Of a DNA stretch of 64,000 nt, positions 62,101 through 62,792 are shown in pieces (positions within the stretch are counted from its first letter, which is position 1; every line of letters starts with the position of its first letter). The translations under genes were made by a program, and so were the position numbers. The stretch comes from Candidula unifasciata (taxonomy: Eukaryota > Mollusca > Gastropoda > Stylommatophora > Geomitridae). The stretch spans positions 1 through 64,000 of the forward strand of contig CAJHNH020008532.1 of assembly GCA_905116865.2 (NCBI GenBank), written 5' to 3'. The notes under the pieces were generated by a model, which ran no database searches, was not told where the DNA came from, and saw nothing but the letters and a program-made list of their open reading frames with translations.

Positions 62101-62792
62101 TGCCTGAGAGGTAAGGAACCAGCAGTCTGCATACAAATGAGTCAGATCTGTAAAATGGATGCACACGCAGCACTCAGGTTCTGGAACAGGACTGCAATCT
62201 GAAAATGGACAAACAACCAGAACTTTCCGCCACTGTTAACAGCTGGTGAACATGAAGAAGAAGAAGAATATATTATTATTGCTTTATTACTCTTTTTGTA
62301 TTTGGTCTCAGAGTAATGCACATAGCAAACAGAGATAGAAGATGTATTCACATTTTGATTATTTTCTTCCATGCTTGTGAATGTGTTTTTAATTTTGTTT
62401 CTGTTAATTTCCATTGCCATTAAAGTTTTGATTCAAAGAAAATCTAATTTTATGACTTGATGCTCTAGTTTCTCACATTTGTTTTTAAACAAAATACAGT
62501 GAATTGTTTATGTACTGCATTTCTGCTAAATATCTAAACAGCGTAATGAATTTGTTAATGTCTTTTTAGAAGGTAACAGAGAGTTGATTATGTGTTGTTT
62601 AGTTGCATACAGTCTACGCTTTTTAAAACACTAAGTTTTAAACTTCATCAAAATGCAAACTTCACATTATCCAACTTTACACCACCATTTTCCACAGCAG
62701 GGCAGCATCACCATTCCGCTCCTGGGGTGGTTTTCTGGCCGACTGGGTTCCGGAAGCAGCGGGGAATCAGCAGCGAATTTGATACCTTGTAG
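6516..62792 (+). CDS. RALGAPA: RalGAP catalytic alpha subunit gene, 26 exons seen, 5' part outside window
   Basis: The spliced exons read as the C-terminal ~1,175 residues of a Ral GTPase-activating protein alpha subunit. In animals this protein pairs with RalGAP beta and stimulates GTP hydrolysis by RalA/RalB in the cytoplasm, and Akt phosphorylation inhibits it; that is known from the vertebrate complex, not seen here. Sequence support is colinear similarity to human RALGAPA1 along the whole length, including [10 protein letters not shown] (exon 3), THLVNHL (exon 13), VRDLCGKY (exon 15), [10 protein letters not shown] (exon 20), [15 protein letters not shown] with the asparagine thumb (exon 22) and [10 protein letters not shown] (exon 23). 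Exon phases agree at every junction but one. Invertebrates usually have one such gene where vertebrates have two, so I use a neutral symbol. The start codon and N-terminal half lie left of the window. Exact exon ends are predictions; the span includes introns. Confidence 0.95.
6690..6795 (-). mobile_element. tRNA-like SINE head fragment
   Basis: The - strand shows cagtatagtggctagaaaga and a B-box-like gggtttaaatcc, the head of a SINE related to family 2. Confidence 0.55.
7085..7410. repeat. ~55-bp tandem repeat upstream of exon 2
   Basis: About six units of ttctttggagacatttaatc, tctcttgttacacttttact, gatatcacattcag, imperfect at the left. Each unit ends in a pyrimidine-rich stretch plus CAG, so it looks acceptor-like. 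The true exon 2 acceptor lies ~95 bases further on. Confidence 0.9.
7504..7680 (+). CDS. RALGAPA: RALGAPA exon 2 (Ser/Pro-rich linker)
   Basis: It is bounded by ...caacattgcag and gtgagt, 177 bp, entering and leaving with the same phase. It encodes a Ser/Pro-rich stretch with [20 protein letters not shown] and then [12 protein letters not shown]. This matches the human linker in composition and position (a segment with SRSQTPSPSTL), a region with phosphorylation sites in vertebrates. It is probably disordered. Confidence 0.88.
7720..8465. repeat. 36-48-bp tandem repeat between exons 2 and 3
   Basis: Units share gttgattttgttgattggta followed by caaatgtgta or cacacatatgtaggg. A clean 36-bp form runs at about 8020-8220. 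The outer units are longer and diverged. The array fills almost the whole intron. Confidence 0.93.
8479..8681 (+). CDS. RALGAPA: RALGAPA exon 3 (start of conserved helical region)
   Basis: The acceptor is ...gctgatttccag and the donor is gtaagg. The translation includes [20 protein letters not shown] followed by [20 protein letters not shown], very close to human RALGAPA1 in the same order. The exon ends in phase 0 at ...LDTLCR. The last ~12 bases of the exon and its donor are repeated downstream at about 8729-8746, so a decoy donor is nearby. Confidence 0.95.
8664..9175. repeat. Tandem repeats starting at the exon 3 donor
   Basis: The first copies repeat cacactttgcagggtaag, the exon 3 end and donor, at 8669 and 8729. 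They then degrade to cacactttgctagagaatag. About three ~70-bp units contain acacacttttgtggggcaac, and three ~64-bp units contain acattttctgaagtagacat and tttgctgaggtaaagtaggc. Confidence 0.9.
9370..10720. repeat. CT microsatellite running into a TG/TATG cryptic microsatellite
   Basis: Positions 9370-9570 are CT/CCT/CTGT-rich on the + strand. From about 9570 to 10720 the sequence is alternating TG with TA, TC and TGCA interruptions. There is no fixed unit. The long opposite-strand frames rich in His-Thr here are artefacts of (CA)n. Confidence 0.95.
10895..11134. repeat. (CT)n / (CCCTCT)n microsatellite
   Basis: About 240 bases of nearly pure pyrimidine on the + strand, ending in ctctcag. It would look like a strong acceptor, but the bases after it have an in-frame stop for the known phase. 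Confidence 0.97.
11360..11455 (+). CDS. RALGAPA: RALGAPA exon 4
   Basis: The acceptor ...cttccctttcacag and the donor gtcagt frame 32 codons reading [20 protein letters not shown] then [12 protein letters not shown]. Human RALGAPA1 has the same pattern (IRDNLGI, PPVLIPP, PWLFK). The exon is phase 0 at both ends, matching its neighbours. The first codon ATG is internal, not a translation start. Confidence 0.93.
11985..12095. repeat. 25-28-bp tandem repeat before exon 5
   Basis: Four units of tttattctgttgtatgttca followed by catg or cacatgtg. It ends just before the branch/pyrimidine region of exon 5. Confidence 0.92.
12118..12273 (+). CDS. RALGAPA: RALGAPA exon 5
   Basis: The acceptor is ...gatgctttcag and the donor is gtaggg, 52 codons, phase 0 at both ends. 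The core [15 protein letters not shown] aligns with human DKYKQGKLHAYKLIC, and FYLVLHTGL with FYNIMHCGL. A 25-28-bp tandem repeat ends about 25 bases upstream of the acceptor. Confidence 0.95.
12590..13350 (-). mobile_element. LINE remnant, reverse transcriptase C-terminal region
   Basis: The - strand shows, with frameshifts, [13 protein letters not shown] (RT motif), [77 protein letters not shown] and a Gly-Arg-Pro-rich stretch. This order is typical of non-LTR retrotransposon ORF2 C-termini. Stops show it is dead. Confidence 0.85.
13843..13974 (+). CDS. RALGAPA: RALGAPA exon 6
   Basis: It lies between ...ttggctctacag and gtgagt, 44 codons, phase 0. The reading [20 protein letters not shown] then [14 protein letters not shown] parallels human [20 protein letters not shown] and TMLIMDFIVAAG. 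Confidence 0.95.
14045..14700. repeat. 39-bp minisatellite in the intron before exon 7
   Basis: About 16 units of tttgtgactgtaatgttgag plus attgatgactgctgacata. Central units are near-identical, while the edges (14045-14240 and 14670-14753) are degenerate. The exon 7 acceptor region (gtaatattgagttaatctga, catgtttgcag) is recognisable as a diverged last unit. Confidence 0.96.
14754..14939 (+). CDS. RALGAPA: RALGAPA exon 7 (3' end uncertain)
   Basis: The acceptor is ...catgtttgcag. It encodes [17 protein letters not shown] and later [10 protein letters not shown], matching human PRVEAQVLLGSLVCFP and LPALHP. The strongest donor is gtaatg after 14939, which leaves phase 0. Exon 8 in its good frame needs two leftover bases. 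A GC donor (gcaagg after 14934) with a second acceptor inside exon 8 would restore phase, so the 3' limit is not settled. The acceptor lies in the last degenerate unit of the 39-bp array. Confidence 0.85.
15140..15480 (+). repeat. Dispersed repeat B, copy 1
   Basis: It matches the - strand of 52760-53170 along its length. Landmarks are gagctgcagatttcatatgg, aacacttttcgactgtgccc and acagctgatttgttgcaact. I do not recognise a class. Confidence 0.65.
15481..16411. other. Intron sequence with G tracts and a degenerate repeat
   Basis: 15520-15563 contains C9, G8 and G11 runs. 16100-16350 holds four or five degraded copies of gaaaacctgcacgaaagtgt. Nothing else is recognised. Confidence 0.6.
16412..16520 (+). 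CDS. RALGAPA: RALGAPA exon 8 (5' end uncertain)
   Basis: The frame TGC-TGT-GCA from 16413 reads [18 protein letters not shown], then [17 protein letters not shown], aligned with human [20 protein letters not shown] and QIKEALNVI. The donor is gtaatt, phase 0. The visible acceptor (...gtgtctag before 16412) needs a phase-2 donor. The alternative acceptor (...gctgtgcag before 16423) needs phase 1. The coding content is firm but the exact start is not. Confidence 0.85.
16977..17087 (+). CDS. RALGAPA: RALGAPA exon 9, followed by a GC donor
   Basis: The acceptor is ...ttatatttcag. The 37 codons read [20 protein letters not shown] and then [17 protein letters not shown], aligned with human TNKTVAHVACNMLHMLVHY. 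The exon ends ACAGAG followed by gcaagt, a textbook GC-AG donor. The frame and the next exon require this junction, and no GT near it fits. Confidence 0.92.
17088..17093 (+). promoter_or_regulatory. RALGAPA: GC-type splice donor (gcaagt)
   Basis: It follows ACAGAG and has every other consensus position of a U2-type donor intact, as is usual for GC-AG introns. Confidence 0.85.
17325..17590 (+). mobile_element. SINE-like element, family 4
   Basis: It starts like family 3 (tgtgggttctggtccgcatt, acaagacccactgcaccccc) but continues gatgcgttgggccaaaaggc, acatatattgcagcctagct, catgccaaccacccttttaa and ends in agaagaagaagaatgataa. Related copies lie at 53400-53620 and, in part, at 36175-36325. Confidence 0.72.
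17790..17858 (+). CDS. RALGAPA: RALGAPA exon 10
   Basis: A short exon of 23 codons between ...ttattttcag and gtaatt, phase 0. It reads [13 protein letters not shown] then [10 protein letters not shown], matching human LIATITHLLPST...EMDKR. Confidence 0.9.
18300..18500. repeat. ~84-bp repeat, about 2.5 copies
   Basis: The block acaacctggcaatcatgttg, taagtggtggctgagcaggt, ttgtgcttgttgggggtcct, tgaggaaagccagaaacagc recurs at about 18315, 18400 and (truncated) 18490. Confidence 0.9.
18490..18645 (-). mobile_element. tRNA-like SINE head
   Basis: The - strand has an A-box-like tggtgtagcagttacatgat and a perfect B-box ggttcgagtcc. It lacks a foldable full cloverleaf that I could confirm, so I call a SINE head rather than a tRNA gene. 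Confidence 0.6.
18975..19220 (+). mobile_element. tRNA-derived SINE, family 2
   Basis: The head is gccatagtttagtggctaga with B-box gagttcaaaccc. The body shares tcgacccaactttaaatggg and taccaggtaacgtcctgaaa with family 1, then ataaaatataggtct near its end. Confidence 0.82.
19290..19610 (-). mobile_element. SINE-like element, family 3
   Basis: Read on the - strand it has the gggccc...attctgtggttaacaag start, gtgttcctttgaagttgga, ggaaccaacagtctgcttat, cagatctgtcaaatgga and aacaaccagaacattctgcc. Confidence 0.7.
20118..20228 (+). CDS. RALGAPA: RALGAPA exon 11
   Basis: It lies between ...ctgattgaccag and gtgagt, phase 0. The 37 codons read [17 protein letters not shown] and end CIYKVFR; human has LVVSLLLCLLDWIMALP and CIYKVLH. 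The segment between these blocks is shorter than in human RALGAPA1. Confidence 0.92.
20480..21030 (+). mobile_element. Mariner transposase fragment ending in a foldback
   Basis: Translated with frameshifts, it shows [69 protein letters not shown] and ETCVHS, the usual order of a mariner transposase up to the first catalytic Asp (TGDET). The rest is missing. Instead, 20979-21026 is an inverted copy of 20882-20929. It lies in the intron before exon 12. Confidence 0.8.
21123..21398 (+). CDS. RALGAPA: RALGAPA exon 12 (variable linker)
   Basis: The largest exon in the window (92 codons) runs from ...atgctccacag to gtaagt. It opens [20 protein letters not shown] and closes DIVKLAARA, which continues into exon 13 as in human ([17 protein letters not shown]). 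The middle is Ser/Thr-rich and diverged, as expected for this linker. Confidence 0.92.
21570..22870. other. Unassigned intron between exons 12 and 13
   Basis: Mostly unique sequence. Degraded tgcatgagctgttt repeats just after exon 12 (21405-21560) end to its left. No domain or RNA gene is seen. Confidence 0.5.
22871..23020 (+). CDS. RALGAPA: RALGAPA exon 13
   Basis: A strong acceptor (...tttttttccccatccag) and a weaker donor gtttga frame 50 codons in phase 0. [20 protein letters not shown] aligns with human [20 protein letters not shown]. The segment ends [10 protein letters not shown], as human PELFESPNIQ. Confidence 0.95.
24119..24172 (+). CDS. RALGAPA: RALGAPA exon 14 (small)
   Basis: Only 18 codons between ...tcatatttcag and gtaagt: [18 protein letters not shown]. 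Human has FFVLNNTTLVSCIQI at this point. Phase 0 on both sides agrees with its neighbours. Confidence 0.92.
24370..24605 (+). mobile_element. LINE reverse transcriptase fragment
   Basis: With frameshifts it reads AVKKRIAIA and then [20 protein letters not shown], the 'YGCESWT' region of a non-LTR reverse transcriptase. It lies in the intron before exon 15. Confidence 0.7.
24842..24989 (+). CDS. RALGAPA: RALGAPA exon 15
   Basis: The acceptor is ...tacgacattacag and the donor is gtaagt, leaving one base. The reading [19 protein letters not shown] then [20 protein letters not shown] closely follows human MPGGGLSAGLASANSNV and [20 protein letters not shown]. Confidence 0.96.
25848..26005 (+). 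CDS. RALGAPA: RALGAPA exon 16
   Basis: It lies between ...ttttcctgtgtgtag and gtaagt; phases 1 and 0 fit its neighbours. It encodes a low-conservation segment starting [20 protein letters not shown] and ending [12 protein letters not shown], placed between two well-conserved exons. The last ~20 exon bases resemble the unit of the minisatellite that starts 33 bases downstream. Confidence 0.85.
26038..27018. repeat. 17/18-bp two-type minisatellite after exon 16
   Basis: About 54 units: tgacattctgggcaatgg (18 bp, majority) interspersed with tgacattctggacatgg (17 bp), with rare single-base variants. It starts 33 bases after the exon 16 donor. The unit resembles the exon's own 3' end. Confidence 0.98.
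27590..28290 (+). mobile_element. LINE RNase H domain remnant
   Basis: It reads TDGS near 27602, then [54 protein letters not shown] and a C-terminal tail with [15 protein letters not shown] and [20 protein letters not shown]. These are the RNase H catalytic-core blocks of an ORF2. A 22-bp repeat at 27642-27730 interrupts the frame. Confidence 0.85.
27642..27730. repeat. 22-bp tandem repeat in the RNase H remnant
   Basis: Four copies of acatgcactgcacagagggt plus gg. The unit is not a multiple of three, so it destroys the frame. Confidence 0.95.
28440..28790 (+). mobile_element. SINE-like element, family 3 (diverged)
   Basis: The later landmarks are clear: gaggaaccagcagacttcat, cagatctgtaaaatggatgt, acaaccagaacttcccacag, cgagaagaagaagaaagg. 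Confidence 0.7.
28989..29170 (+). CDS. RALGAPA: RALGAPA exon 17
   Basis: The acceptor is ...gtttggacccacag and the donor is gtaggg, leaving two bases. [20 protein letters not shown] followed by NIPSRL matches human [20 protein letters not shown] and NIPAPQ. The rest ([19 protein letters not shown]) parallels human NDVINAILKQHTEEKEFVE. Confidence 0.95.
29385..29610. repeat. 40-bp tandem repeat after exon 17
   Basis: Five to six units of agtgcttaaccccacgtgat plus ggtgcagcagtagtaccaga. Confidence 0.95.
29735..29905 (+). mobile_element. SINE-like family 3, 3' half
   Basis: It has ctgaaaggcaaagaactaaa, acactgaagtcctagaacat, atgaacatccaggaattttg and ends ccaggaagaataagaat. Confidence 0.65.
29945..30215. 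repeat. 22-bp repeat and a ~95-bp tandem duplication
   Basis: About five units of ttacaaatctggacatacca at 29960-30065. A duplicated block with ggtgctaaatctggctagtg, tatattttggagactgcaca and aacagcatgtgtaaatacag follows at 30075 and 30150. Confidence 0.9.
30287..30580 (+). mobile_element. tRNA-derived SINE, family 1
   Basis: The head is gcgtccgtggctaaggcctt with B-box gatcgaaaccc. The body is tcgacccagcctaaaatggg, taccaggatgggctgtcctg and ggcgtaatgctgaccacatt. The tail is ctttactttactttt. Confidence 0.88.
30720..30935 (+). mobile_element. LINE 3' end remnant with (GAA)n tail
   Basis: It reads [11 protein letters not shown], stop, [40 protein letters not shown] and then a purine-rich agaagaagaagaagaa tail. 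Related 3' ends lie at 40780-41045 and 4370-4480. Confidence 0.75.
31700..31980 (+). repeat. Dispersed repeat A, copy 1
   Basis: It shares a gagatcc...gagccacagagctcacattt block, then ggcaggtgcctagccgctcc and cagtgcaatgaagctcatcc, with 34085-34260 and 61530-61660. It is probably a SINE-like element. Confidence 0.6.
32040..32690 (-). mobile_element. Two SINE-like family 3 elements, the first with a triplicated end
   Basis: On the - strand the landmarks of family 3 appear twice (32040-32460 and 32460-32690). In the first, the end unit with ggaggcagtgggtctattct and cccacaacggggccccggaa is repeated three times (~61-62 bp each, 32291-32455). Confidence 0.8.
33286..33428. repeat. 13-15-bp (ccccaaacctacca) microsatellite
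   Basis: About ten units of cccccaaacctaccac, varying in C and A count. It is C-rich on the + strand. Confidence 0.96.
34085..34260 (+). repeat. Dispersed repeat A, copy 2
   Basis: It has cacctgagctacagtgttca, ggcaggtggctagccattct, gataacacccagtgcaatga and agtcaatgttctcgtgtaac. Confidence 0.62.
34395..35165. repeat. 33-bp minisatellite before exon 18
   Basis: About 23 units of gccagtcacaaataaaagga plus ccaatatagaaat, with acc/aca and aaat/atat variants. The unit length is a multiple of three, so both strands stay open. I see no gene here. Confidence 0.97.
35304..35411 (+). CDS. RALGAPA: RALGAPA exon 18
   Basis: It lies between ...tatttcctacag and gtagtg; the leftover AG plus C makes Ser. 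The 3' half reads [19 protein letters not shown], aligned with human FYYCRLLLSILGMNSWDKR. The preceding intron is over 6 kb and full of repeats. Confidence 0.94.
35750..36000 (+). mobile_element. LINE RNase H C-terminal fragment
   Basis: It reads, with a frameshift, [20 protein letters not shown] (from a G-H-x-G-V-x-G-N-E-x-A-D-x-L-A motif), [39 protein letters not shown] and [14 protein letters not shown]. It belongs to a different LINE family from the copies above. A SINE fragment with a gtgttgacc-type body lies just upstream. Confidence 0.75.
36175..36325 (+). mobile_element. SINE-like family 4, 3' part
   Basis: It has gatgtgttgaccgaaaggca, cacatattgcaactctgcta and cgaacaaaaaagaagaaaag. 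Confidence 0.6.
36402..36473 (+). CDS. RALGAPA: RALGAPA exon 19
   Basis: A small exon between ...ccaaccaatcag and gtgagt with split codons at both ends. It reads [20 protein letters not shown] and then AQK, as human [21 protein letters not shown]. It leads directly into the GAP domain. Confidence 0.94.
36588..36825 (+). mobile_element. tRNA-derived SINE, family 2
   Basis: The head is caggtgtagccgctagatgt with B-box gggttcagatc. The body is gcccaaccttaaatgggtac, gcatcatgttgaccgcatca and taaaatataggtctgccact. Confidence 0.82.
36880..37560 (-). mobile_element. LINE reverse transcriptase C-terminal remnant
   Basis: The - strand reads [97 protein letters not shown]. These are standard blocks of this ORF2 region, with stops between them. 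Confidence 0.85.
37719..37842 (+). CDS. RALGAPA: RALGAPA exon 20 (start of Rap/Ran-GAP domain)
   Basis: The acceptor is ...ttgttttcctag and the donor is gtttgt. [20 protein letters not shown], then [13 protein letters not shown], is nearly the human sequence. This is the first strand/helix block of the Rap/Ran-GAP catalytic fold, which is shared with tuberin and Rap1GAP. Confidence 0.97.
38469..38621 (+). CDS. RALGAPA: RALGAPA exon 21 (GAP domain)
   Basis: It lies between ...ggcctgtttcag and gtaaga, 51 codons, phase 0. [20 protein letters not shown] and then [12 protein letters not shown] match human [20 protein letters not shown] and EVIFHVSTRMPS. Confidence 0.97.
39330..40192. repeat. 19-bp two-type minisatellite in the intron after exon 21
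   Basis: About 45 units of ccagatgtgtgtcaaggat or the same with ggg. Minor variants are cacatg, cggatg and a gtcatgaaac insertion that occurs twice (39989 and 40085). Confidence 0.98.
40780..41045 (+). mobile_element. LINE 3' end remnant just upstream of exon 22
   Basis: It reads ASTKMGNV, stop, [40 protein letters not shown]. It belongs to the same family as the 30.7-kb copy. It ends about 35 bases before the exon 22 acceptor. Confidence 0.75.
41080..41238 (+). CDS. RALGAPA: RALGAPA exon 22 (GAP domain, catalytic Asn thumb)
   Basis: The acceptor is ...aacaatgttccag and the donor is gtaaga. It encodes [20 protein letters not shown] and then [18 protein letters not shown]. Rap/Ran-GAP enzymes use an asparagine 'thumb' rather than an arginine finger; in RalGAP alpha this is the Asn of HIGND, codon AAC at 41095-41097 here. 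It is intact, so the enzyme should be active. Confidence 0.98.
41724..41816. repeat. Perfect 24-bp inverted repeat, 45-base loop
   Basis: Left arm 41724-41747 (caagtaacagaaagtattgt then gatc) is the exact reverse complement of right arm 41793-41816. The loop is pyrimidine-rich. It could be a small MITE or a transcribed hairpin. Confidence 0.95.
41965..43054. repeat. 51/58-bp minisatellite, left part
   Basis: About 19-20 units. The full unit is catgtaagagcttacaccct, gtccacagaggattcaactt, gagggagagatcattcat; the short form lacks the last seven bases. Gataaatc replaces gaggattc in some units. The array is cut at 43054 by a mariner element and resumes at 44578. Confidence 0.97.
43055..44577 (-). 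mobile_element. Mariner-family DNA transposon remnant inserted in the minisatellite
   Basis: On the - strand the decayed transposase reads, in order: the N-terminal helix-turn-helix region ([34 protein letters not shown]), then [19 protein letters not shown], then VFWDVKG, then across frameshifts [16 protein letters not shown] and a typical ending GGNYVEK with a stop. In active mariners the first catalytic Asp lies in TGDET; here it is Asn (TGNES). Stops, frameshifts and two homopolymer tracts (44200-44225, 44405-44432) also mean it is dead. It is flanked by TA on both sides (43053-43054 and 44578-44579), the target duplication expected for this family. Ends are weakly inverted-repeat-like. 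Confidence 0.88.
43612..43878 (-). repeat. 21-bp in-frame repeat inside the mariner transposase
   Basis: About 12 units of aaccttccctgctgttggcg plus t. On the - strand each encodes KVTPTAG, an expansion of the family's conserved K-V-x-x-S/T-A-G-K-V motif that precedes the VFWD block. Confidence 0.95.
44578..45850. repeat. 58-bp minisatellite, right part
   Basis: About 22 units of agtaagagtttacacccagt, ccacagatgaatcagcttgg, atgagagataattcacat. It is homologous to the left part but consistently carries different bases (gagttt, gatgaatcagc, gataattcacat). It runs to within ~50 bases of the exon 23 acceptor. Confidence 0.97.
45897..46024 (+). CDS. RALGAPA: RALGAPA exon 23 (GAP domain end)
   Basis: The acceptor ...tttttttggttgcag follows directly on the 58-bp minisatellite. 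[20 protein letters not shown] then [15 protein letters not shown] is close to human ([32 protein letters not shown]). The donor gtatcc is weak, but leftover TA plus T of exon 24 gives Tyr, continuing to YEERAK as in human FYEERAR. Confidence 0.96.
46025..46944. other. Unassigned intron after exon 23
   Basis: Unique sequence. 46480-46760 is richer in GC and CpG than its surroundings and may be an old insertion. There is no coding match. Confidence 0.5.
46945..47075. repeat. 24-bp tandem repeat
   Basis: Five units of gtggtgtctactgactgtag plus caat. Confidence 0.96.
47605..48100. repeat. ~37-bp minisatellite before exon 24
   Basis: About 13 units of tcctcagcaaagtgttccta plus tatgtgctcggtccttg. 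Two units have the shorter ccaaatgtactcag form. Every unit contains a pyrimidine run followed by CAG, so each carries an acceptor-like site. Confidence 0.96.
48340..48460 (+). CDS. RALGAPA: RALGAPA exon 24, ends at an in-frame TAG or at an overlapping donor
   Basis: The acceptor is ...accaatgtgtcag. It reads [20 protein letters not shown] and then [19 protein letters not shown] before TAG at 48458-48460. This matches the human C-terminus (YEERARYLQ, FEDFAAQVFSPAP). The TAG sits inside gttagt at 48456-48461. If that is used as a donor, the exon ends at 48455 and joins exon 25 in frame. Both a short and an extended C-terminus are therefore possible. Confidence 0.93.
48456..48461 (+). promoter_or_regulatory. 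RALGAPA: Candidate splice donor overlapping the stop codon
   Basis: gttagt contains the in-frame TAG of exon 24. Splicing here removes the stop and reads into exon 25 in the right phase. Retention gives the short C-terminus. Confidence 0.55.
48480..48775 (+). mobile_element. SINE-like element, family 3
   Basis: It has tgtggattctgggcctcatt, tagacccactgcctcctctt, gtgcatctgtctgagatgcc, caagtcctggaacaagacca, aagcaaccaaaactttctac and ends agaataagaagaag. Confidence 0.78.
49210..51645. repeat. 31-bp minisatellite of about 78 units
   Basis: The unit is gactaaaccaggttcatatc plus ctctgatagct. Variants are ggttcat, gattcat, gatttgt, and ttaatagctgactta. The first five units (49210-49370) are a diverged 32-bp form with agttgtttaccctatgagag. 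It lies in the intron between exons 24 and 25. Confidence 0.98.
51646..52462. other. Unassigned intron after the 31-bp array
   Basis: AT-rich. It contains two leftover half-units of the array (near 52175-52205, ...aatcagtttcatacccgctg...). Nothing else is recognised. Confidence 0.5.
52463..52572 (+). mobile_element. SINE body fragment
   Basis: Only the shared body is present: aagtcgaccagccttacatg, ggtaccaggtaaagtcctgg and cagccagtgcgatgtaaaag. There is no tRNA head. Confidence 0.7.
52760..53170 (-). repeat. Dispersed repeat B, copy 2
   Basis: On the - strand it has gagctgcggattgcatttgg, aatgtcttttttcgactgtg and gcaactgctgatttgttggc, colinear with the 15.1-kb copy. Several short open frames on the + strand come from its GC-rich content and are not conserved in the other copy. 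Confidence 0.65.
53400..53620 (+). mobile_element. SINE-like element, family 4
   Basis: It has gtgcctgggtcatatttgag, a G13 run, tgacccgctgcttcctaaac, gttgagccagaaggtacaga, tatcgcagcctagctgtaga and catgccagccacctttttat, then an A-rich end. Confidence 0.7.
53717..53827 (+). CDS. RALGAPA: RALGAPA exon 25, alternative C-terminal extension
   Basis: A pyrimidine-rich acceptor (...catttccacag) and the donor gtagga bound 111 bp. With the one-base leftover from the alternative exon 24 donor it reads [20 protein letters not shown] then [18 protein letters not shown], with no stop. There is no homologue I recognise. Support comes from phase agreement at both ends, good splice sites and non-repetitive, coding-like composition. 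It is Ser/Pro-rich and probably disordered. Confidence 0.65.
54215..55150. repeat. 46-bp minisatellite with a longer internal duplication
   Basis: About 20 units of gaatcactgtcatctgtgag, tttctggagcccatgatgaa, agcaaa. A block of about 236 bases containing the rare variants tttgggggtttctggaaccc and ttatctctgaaatactggag occurs twice in a row (around 54680-54905 and 54915-55135). Confidence 0.95.
55170..55330 (+). repeat. Dispersed repeat C, copy 2
   Basis: It has catgccataagagaagacta, agaaaagttggcgtgaagtt, ggctacttcatcccttagag and gaggatttgagctccattag. Confidence 0.6.
56040..56310 (+). mobile_element. LINE reverse transcriptase C-terminal fragment
   Basis: The end reads [20 protein letters not shown], a diverged form of the W-x-W-I-G-H-V-L-R-R motif. 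A SINE-like segment interrupts it at about 56310. Confidence 0.65.
56310..56405 (-). mobile_element. SINE-like family 3 fragment
   Basis: It contains gcgttaactggcaataaact, ccagcaaaaaagtctggttg and ttagtcttgttccagaaatg, the 3' part of family 3 on the - strand, inserted next to a LINE fragment. Confidence 0.65.
57250..57860 (-). mobile_element. LINE RNase H domain remnant, second copy, inverted
   Basis: The - strand reads [39 protein letters not shown] and a downstream part with [15 protein letters not shown]. It belongs to the same family as the 27.6-kb copy, in the opposite orientation, with an insertion of a short Tyr/Thr/Ser stretch. Confidence 0.85.
57861..59989. other. Unassigned intron between exons 25 and 26
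   Basis: AT-rich with degraded short repeats (58440-58680, units with taaagac...ttttatttttgattaaatt). 59220-59700 is more GC-rich and unassigned. Confidence 0.5.
58925..59100. repeat. ~31-bp tandem repeat
   Basis: Five units of agtatcttatgttaacagtg plus gtgtcatgtta. Confidence 0.93.
59990..61265 (-). mobile_element. LINE remnant containing the 48-bp array
   Basis: The - strand reads [26 protein letters not shown], then after a frameshift [39 protein letters not shown], then ~17 copies of [16 protein letters not shown], then [14 protein letters not shown], a stop, and [20 protein letters not shown]. This is the normal order of an ORF2 C-terminus with one 16-residue block amplified. Confidence 0.9.
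60190..60985. repeat. 48-bp tandem array inside a LINE remnant
   Basis: About 17 units of caccatgatgttttacatga, ccacagtacatcaccattct, ctccaggc, almost identical (only agg/aag varies). On the - strand each unit encodes [16 protein letters not shown], an amplified piece of the LINE C-terminal domain around it. Confidence 0.97.
61530..61660 (+). repeat. Dispersed repeat A, copy 3
   Basis: It has aagtgcccagtcattctgca, gaaagaccgagccatacagg, gaacagtgaaattgatcctc and tgactttca. Confidence 0.6.
61980..62275 (+). mobile_element. SINE-like element, family 3, (GAA)n tail
   Basis: Landmarks in order: tgtgggttccgtggctcttt, aagaatagacccactgcctc, cttcgaagtcggagtgcatc, tgcctgagaggtaaggaacc, cagatctgtaaaatggatgc, aaacaaccagaactttccgc, then tgaagaagaagaagaat. 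The same order recurs at least eight times in the window. Confidence 0.8.
62701..62792 (+). CDS. RALGAPA: RALGAPA exon 26, candidate terminal exon with NAGNAG acceptor
   Basis: The acceptor ...ccaccattttccacagcag is a tandem CAGCAG. Joined to exon 25's leftover G it reads [20 protein letters not shown] then [10 protein letters not shown] and TAG at 62790-62792. Using the first CAG (start 62698) adds one Ala in the same frame. Phase match, a good acceptor and a clean open end support it. The distance (8.9 kb intron) and lack of a known homologue keep it tentative. The C-terminal -DTL could be a PDZ ligand, which is speculation. Confidence 0.5.
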
